From the NCBI GenBank assembly GCA_016870235.1, contig VGCB01000216.1:1-5571 (forward strand): 5,571 bases of DNA, given 5' to 3'. A program made the position numbers and the translations under genes. The notes beneath the pieces were generated by a model, which was given only the letters and a program-made list of their open reading frames with translations, was not told the origin of the DNA and did no database searches. This DNA is from Actinomycetota bacterium. Lineage in GTDB: Bacteria > Actinomycetota > Thermoleophilia > Gaiellales > Gaiellaceae. This document shows, piece by piece, positions 4,921-5,571 of this stretch (positions within the stretch are counted from its first letter, which is position 1; the number at the start of each line of letters is the position of its first letter).

Positions 4921-5571
4921 ATGGAGACATGGGTCTTCGAGCACCGCGTGCCGCGACCACGGCTCGTCGAGCGGCTGCGCGACAGCCGCCTCGCCGTCGT
5001 TGAGGCCGGCGCCGGGTACGGCAAGTCGACGCTGCTCGCCGAGGCGAGCGCCGCATTGCCGCTCACCGTCGCGATCGTCCCGCTCGACGCGGGCGACGGA
5101 GACGACGCGCTGCTGCCGCTCCGCCTCGCGCGCTCCCTCCGCCGGGCCGGGCTCAGCGACGTCGCCGCCGCGATGCAGGAGGCTCCCGACCCCCGCGCCG
5201 CGCTCGAGGCCCTCGCCGACGCGCTCGACGATCGCCGCGAGCCGGTCATCCTCGCGATCGACGACGCGCATCACCTCGACGACCGCGCTGCGCCGTTGCT
5301 CCGCCGGCTGGTCGGCGAGCTGCCGCGACAGCACGGTCTCTGGCTCGTCGCGCGGCGGCTGGCGCCGGCCGTCGCAGCCGTCGTCGACGACGCGCGGGTC
5401 ACCCGCCTCGACGCCTCCGATCTCCGCTTCACCGGCGAGGAAGCGCGGGCGCTCTGCCTGTCGGTGCTCGGCATCGAGGGCCCGGCCGAGGCTCTCGTCC
5501 GGACGACCGACGGGTGGGTGTCGGCGCTCGTCCTCGGAGCCCTCGCCGCCGCCCGGGGCGCCGACGGCGCG
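4921..5571 (+). CDS. P-loop STAND ATPase, N-terminal part of a MalT/LuxR-like regulator (runs off the edge)
   Basis: The frame is open from the ATG at 4921 to the last base, 217 codons without a stop, so the gene is cut by the window edge. VPRPRLVERL near the N-terminus is the usual opening of MalT-type regulators. Walker A is GAGYGKST (30-37), Walker B is PVILAIDDAHHL (108-119). WLVARRLAP (141-149) sits where sensor 1 falls, followed by LDASDLRFTGEEARAL and the GWVSAL segment (198-203) common in these ATPases. Full-length members are about 800-1000 residues, with repeats and often a C-terminal LuxR or an SARP-like domain; none of that is visible here, so DNA binding is inferred from the family. 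GTG at 4915 is an in-frame alternative start. No Shine-Dalgarno sequence is seen. It diverges from the hydrolase, a possible target. Confidence 0.85.
   Translation, partial: METWVFEHRVPRPRLVERLRDSRLAVVEAGAGYGKSTLLAEASAALPLTVAIVPLDAGDGDDALLPLRLARSLRRAGLSDVAAAMQEAPDPRAALEALADALDDRREPVILAIDDAHHLDDRAAPLLRRLVGELPRQHGLWLVARRLAPAVAAVVDDARVTRLDASDLRFTGEEARALCLSVLGIEGPAEALVRTTDGWVSALVLGALAAARGADGA

Noticed and set aside
4804..5334. N-terminal extension of the hydrolase up to 5334
   Set aside because: The added part is antisense to the P-loop regulator and shows no conserved sequence; the hydrolase fold begins directly after the ATG at 4803.
1..5571. CRISPR array, tRNA, rRNA or insertion sequence
   Set aside because: No regularly spaced repeats, no cloverleaf-like stretch and no transposase motifs or terminal inverted repeats were seen.

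Overview
The window is about 70% GC with strongly GC-rich third codon positions, short Asp/Arg/Ala-rich linkers and tightly overlapping genes. This fits a high-GC actinobacterium. An isolated Ig-like domain of a type I associate with large secreted proteins of the class Thermoleophilia (Solirubrobacterales/Gaiellales relatives) points to that lineage. This is an inference from composition and protein style, not a database result.

Layout. Bases 1-247 are a leader with no gene I can support; it holds three inverted repeats and a repeated CCGGACGC word. Bases 248-3363 are one translationally coupled + strand operon of four genes: a sulfite-oxidase-fold molybdopterin oxidoreductase (248-915), a four-helix di-haem cytochrome b of the FdnI/b561 type (899-1585), an OmpR/PhoB-type response regulator (1582-2269) and a membrane histidine kinase (2266-3363). 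Every junction overlaps (17, 4 and 4 bases). Two hairpins follow the operon (3372-3412) and probably act as a terminator. Bases 3448-4059 are a scrambled-looking patch: the C-terminal part of a minus-strand protein with an HExxH motif, and one orphan + strand Ig-like domain. An intact minus-strand alpha/beta hydrolase lies at 4066-4803. A 117-base divergent intergenic region separates it from a + strand P-loop STAND/MalT-like regulator that starts at 4921 and runs off the right edge.

How the genes may work together. The first two genes look like an extracytoplasmic molybdenum enzyme and its quinone-side cytochrome b partner. The next two are a complete two-component system whose kinase has almost no periplasmic sensor region. 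Their tight coupling suggests a redox module that carries its own regulation; this is inference.

The most important caution concerns two genes of the operon, each of which carries one frame break. One base is missing near 518-520 in the oxidoreductase. A two-base loss (or one-base gain) lies near 2131-2137 in the regulator's DNA-binding domain. Both flanking halves remain well conserved in each case, so sequencing or assembly error and very recent mutation are both possible. The second break fuses the regulator and kinase frames into one artificial long frame.
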